From positions 1 to 50,487 of the forward strand of contig NZ_MUXT01000007.1 in NCBI RefSeq assembly GCF_002014965.1: DNA of 50,487 nt, written 5' to 3'. The notes beneath the pieces are model-generated. The model had not been told where the DNA came from. It was given only the letters and a program-made list of their open reading frames with translations, and made no database searches. Origin of the DNA: Moraxella canis (lineage in GTDB: Bacteria > Pseudomonadota > Gammaproteobacteria > Pseudomonadales > Moraxellaceae). Each line of letters starts with the position of its first letter. Positions within the stretch are counted from its first letter, which is position 1. A program made the position numbers and the translations under genes. Below are positions 48,629 through 50,487 of the stretch, one piece after another.

Positions 48629-49846
48629 ATGCAAACTTTAATTGAGCCGAATGACCACTTGGCATTATGGACATTCGTTATGGTCGCTGCTACATCAGCA
48701 ATTTTCATCGAGCAGCGTTTTAAATGGGCTAGTAAAGTGCCAGGAGCGGTCATAGCGCTATTAATTGCGATAGCCGCGTCGAACCTTAAGATTATACCTA
48801 CTGATGCTCCTACTTATGATATCGTTTGGGGTTATATAGTTCCACTAGCCATCCCTCTTCTCTTATTCAATACTAACTTGCAATCGTTAGTAAAGGAAAG
48901 TTGGAAGCTCTTATTGCTTTTTCTAATATCTTCAGTAGCGACAATGATTGGCGCTGTATTAGGGTTTCTTATATTGCATAATTATATACCTGAGTTAGAT
49001 AAGATTAGTGGCATTATCTCAGCTTCTTATAGTGGAGGTGGTGTCAACTATGCAGCTATGTCTGCTAAACTGTCACCAACAGAAAGTATTAATGCTGCAA
49101 CGATTGTTGCAGATAACATGATGATGGCTACCTATTTCTTGGTGTTAATTGCTATAGCAAACATGCCATTCGTAAGACGTGTTTGGGGTTCTCCTCATAC
49201 TTCTGCTGTAGAAAGTGATTTTATTACATCAAACTCTCAAACCCTATCTGAAGCTTATTGGAAGCCAAGCTTAATTTCTTTAAAAGACATAGCAATTAAC
49301 TTGGCTGCATCCATGGTTATAGTTTTGATTTCTTTTAAACTTTCTGCTTTTTTGAAGGCTTTATTAGGAGATAGTAATAATATTTTTGTGGATTTAATCA
49401 TAAACTTAATTACAGATAAATACTTATTACTTACCACAATTACATTTATTATTGTATCTTTCTTTAAAAGTTCATTTGAAAAACTAAATGGTAGTCAGGA
49501 ATTGGGGACTTATTGTATTTACCTATTTTTTGTAGTAATTGGTATCCCTGCATCAATAGGTTTAATTATAACCAATGCCCCTTTATTATTTATATTCGTA
49601 CTTATAGTCGCTTTAGTCAATCTGATACTAACTATGGGTATTGGTAAAATCTTTAGATTTAATATTGAAGAAGTGGTTTTGGCTTGCAATGCTAATATTG
49701 GAGGTCCTACCACAGCTGCCGCTTTAGCGATAAGCCAAGGATGGACTAAGCTAGTTGGACCTATCATGGTAATAGGAACTGTAGGCTATGTTATTGGCAA
49801 CTACCTAGGAACCATAGTTTATTTCATAGTAACTCAATTGGGCTGA
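48629..49846 (+). CDS. DUF819 family membrane protein (putative transporter)
   Basis: A 405-residue integral membrane protein with about ten predicted helices, for example FVMVAATSAIFIEQ, IVPLAIPLLLFNTNL, LLLLFLISSVATMIGAVLGFL, TITFIIVSFF and VIGTVGYVIGNYLG. Conserved small-residue loops SASYSGGGVNYAAM and CNANIGGPTTAAALA match the DUF819 (YjcL-like) family; the repeated GGG/GGP motifs in two halves suggest an inverted-repeat transporter fold. A ribosome site AAGGAGG precedes the ATG. Transport function is inferred; pairing with a D-Ala-D-Ala dipeptidase hints at peptide or amino-acid movement. AT-rich like its partner. Confidence 0.85.
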   Translation: MQTLIEPNDHLALWTFVMVAATSAIFIEQRFKWASKVPGAVIALLIAIAASNLKIIPTDAPTYDIVWGYIVPLAIPLLLFNTNLQSLVKESWKLLLLFLISSVATMIGAVLGFLILHNYIPELDKISGIISASYSGGGVNYAAMSAKLSPTESINAATIVADNMMMATYFLVLIAIANMPFVRRVWGSPHTSAVESDFITSNSQTLSEAYWKPSLISLKDIAINLAASMVIVLISFKLSAFLKALLGDSNNIFVDLIINLITDKYLLLTTITFIIVSFFKSSFEKLNGSQELGTYCIYLFFVVIGIPASIGLIITNAPLLFIFVLIVALVNLILTMGIGKIFRFNIEEVVLACNANIGGPTTAAALAISQGWTKLVGPIMVIGTVGYVIGNYLGTIVYFIVTQLG

Positions 49847-49864
49847 TATATAAACTCTCTAAAT

Positions 49865-49902
49865 AAAAAAGCTTGTCAAAAATTTGTGACAAGCTTTTTT
49901 TT
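49865..49902 (+). terminator. Terminator after the DUF819 gene
   Basis: AAAAAAGCTTGTCA (49865-49878) pairs with TGACAAGCTTTTTT (49887-49900), loop 8 nt, followed by more T. Strong, closing the dipeptidase-DUF819 unit. Confidence 0.93.
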
Positions 49903-50001
49903 TGGTTTTTAGCTATACTGAAAATATCGTAGATAAAAACTGGGTATACTAAAGAATGTAAATAGGGATTTGCTATTACTAAGAAAGTTAAGATTTAACT
50001 T

Positions 50002-50487
50002 GTAAGCATCCGACCAACCCTTATTGCGGTGGCACCCAGCGATGAGGCAACAACTCATCCAGATCCTCTTGAGTAGGCAGGCGTCTTGGCAAGTCTGTCA
50101 AATAAGCAGATAAATCCAAGCCATTTAAGCGAGCTGACTGAATGATTGACATAATATTCGTAGCCCGCTGCCCACTTCGCAGCGAACCGGCAAACAACCA
50201 GTTTTTACGCCCAAGTGCCCACGGACGCATCTGATTCTCCGCCCAATTATTATCAATCGGCAGCCTGCCATCATCTAGATACTAAGTCAGTGCCTGCCAA
50301 CGTTTCAGGCAATAATCAATCGCCTTAGTAATACTGGCATTTTTAGTGGTTAACTGCCTTTTTTCTTGTAACCATTGGTGCAGCTTATCGGCAATTGGTT
50401 TGGCTTTTTCCTGCCTGATTTGCCGAACTATTTGGGGATCTCTTGGTATTGGGGGTGTATTTTTTTCGGCATTGTTAATTTAAAATA
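50002..50487 (-). mobile_element. IS66-family element, right end and part of body
   Basis: The terminal sequence GTAAGCATCCGACC at 50002-50015 resembles the IS66 inverted repeat (GTAAGCG type) and lies just outside the transposase stop. The element continues beyond the right edge, so its other end and any tnpA/tnpB genes cannot be seen. Confidence 0.75.
50021..50487 (-). pseudogene. IS66-family transposase (TnpC) C-terminal remnant
   Basis: The minus-strand frame reads, toward the C-terminus, [21 protein letters not shown] after [20 protein letters not shown] and [19 protein letters not shown], the typical end of IS66 TnpC with the catalytic Glu in [10 protein letters not shown]. An in-frame TAG interrupts it at about 50284-50286, between RWQALT and YLDDGRL, where an ordinary codon is expected. 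Near the window edge a further stop appears in frame, so the upstream part is also damaged or truncated. The longest intact piece is 50021-50230. Non-functional. Confidence 0.88.

Overview
This is a chromosomal segment around the replication origin of a gamma-proteobacterium, most likely a Moraxellaceae (Moraxella or a close relative). The order mnmE-yidC-yidD-rnpA-rpmH // oriC // dnaA-dnaN-recF-gyrB is the classical gamma-proteobacterial origin layout. The protein sequences, moderate-to-low G+C and the orphan NqrM fit Moraxellaceae. The genus is inference from recall, not from a search.

Layout. (1) 1-3.4 kb: end of a divergent HExxH metallopeptidase-like gene, then rarA, a ribB with a degenerate RibA-like half, and a small GlsB-type membrane protein, the last three on the plus strand. 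(2) 3.5-16.5 kb: an almost unbroken minus-strand block (thrC-dprA-tsaC; fmt-rsmB; ribE; nrdR-ribD; rpmH-rnpA-yidD-yidC-mnmE) reading away from the origin. (3) 16.5-17.1 kb: oriC, with four perfect and two imperfect DnaA boxes, an AT-rich stretch and no GATC. (4) 17.1-30.4 kb: a plus-strand block reading away from the origin (dnaA, dnaN, recF, gyrB, guaA, a phytase-like esterase, an RlpA-like protein, an FKBP, an ornithine/lysine decarboxylase, avtA). (5) 30.4-46.4 kb: mixed housekeeping genes: dadA-ridA, thiC behind a TPP riboswitch, an ABC exporter, a YgiW-type OB-fold lipoprotein, argH, hemC-hemD, rlmB, nqrM, grpE-dnaK, and a radical-SAM plus partner pair of the putative DNA-repair type. (6) 46.4-50.5 kb: an AT-rich accessory end with remnants of an acyltransferase gene, an IS3-like orfA, a decayed IS1595-family element and a decayed IS66 transposase. 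These flank an intact pair: a VanX-type D-Ala-D-Ala dipeptidase and a DUF819 membrane protein.

Signals beyond the genes. Seven 16-bp palindromes with 1-2 mismatches to the ParB site parS (TGTTTCACGTGAAACA) are scattered from 3.9 to 35.4 kb on both sides of oriC, six of them inside genes; I read them as the chromosome-segregation centromere. A second cluster of four DnaA-box-like sequences lies in the 286-bp ribD-ribE gap, about 6 kb from oriC. Many promoters share an extended -10 element (TGCTAAAAT or TGCTATAAT). At rarA and guaA it sits inside a GCTA-AAA-TAGC palindrome, and at the decarboxylase gene it sits in the loop of the preceding terminator. The fmt-ribE gap is almost pure A+T and holds a perfect 18-bp inverted repeat.

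I saw no tRNA or rRNA gene, CRISPR array, restriction system or phage, and no clearly new multi-gene system. The least explained items are the remote DnaA-box cluster, the AT palindrome, the radical-SAM pair and the dipeptidase/DUF819 cassette.
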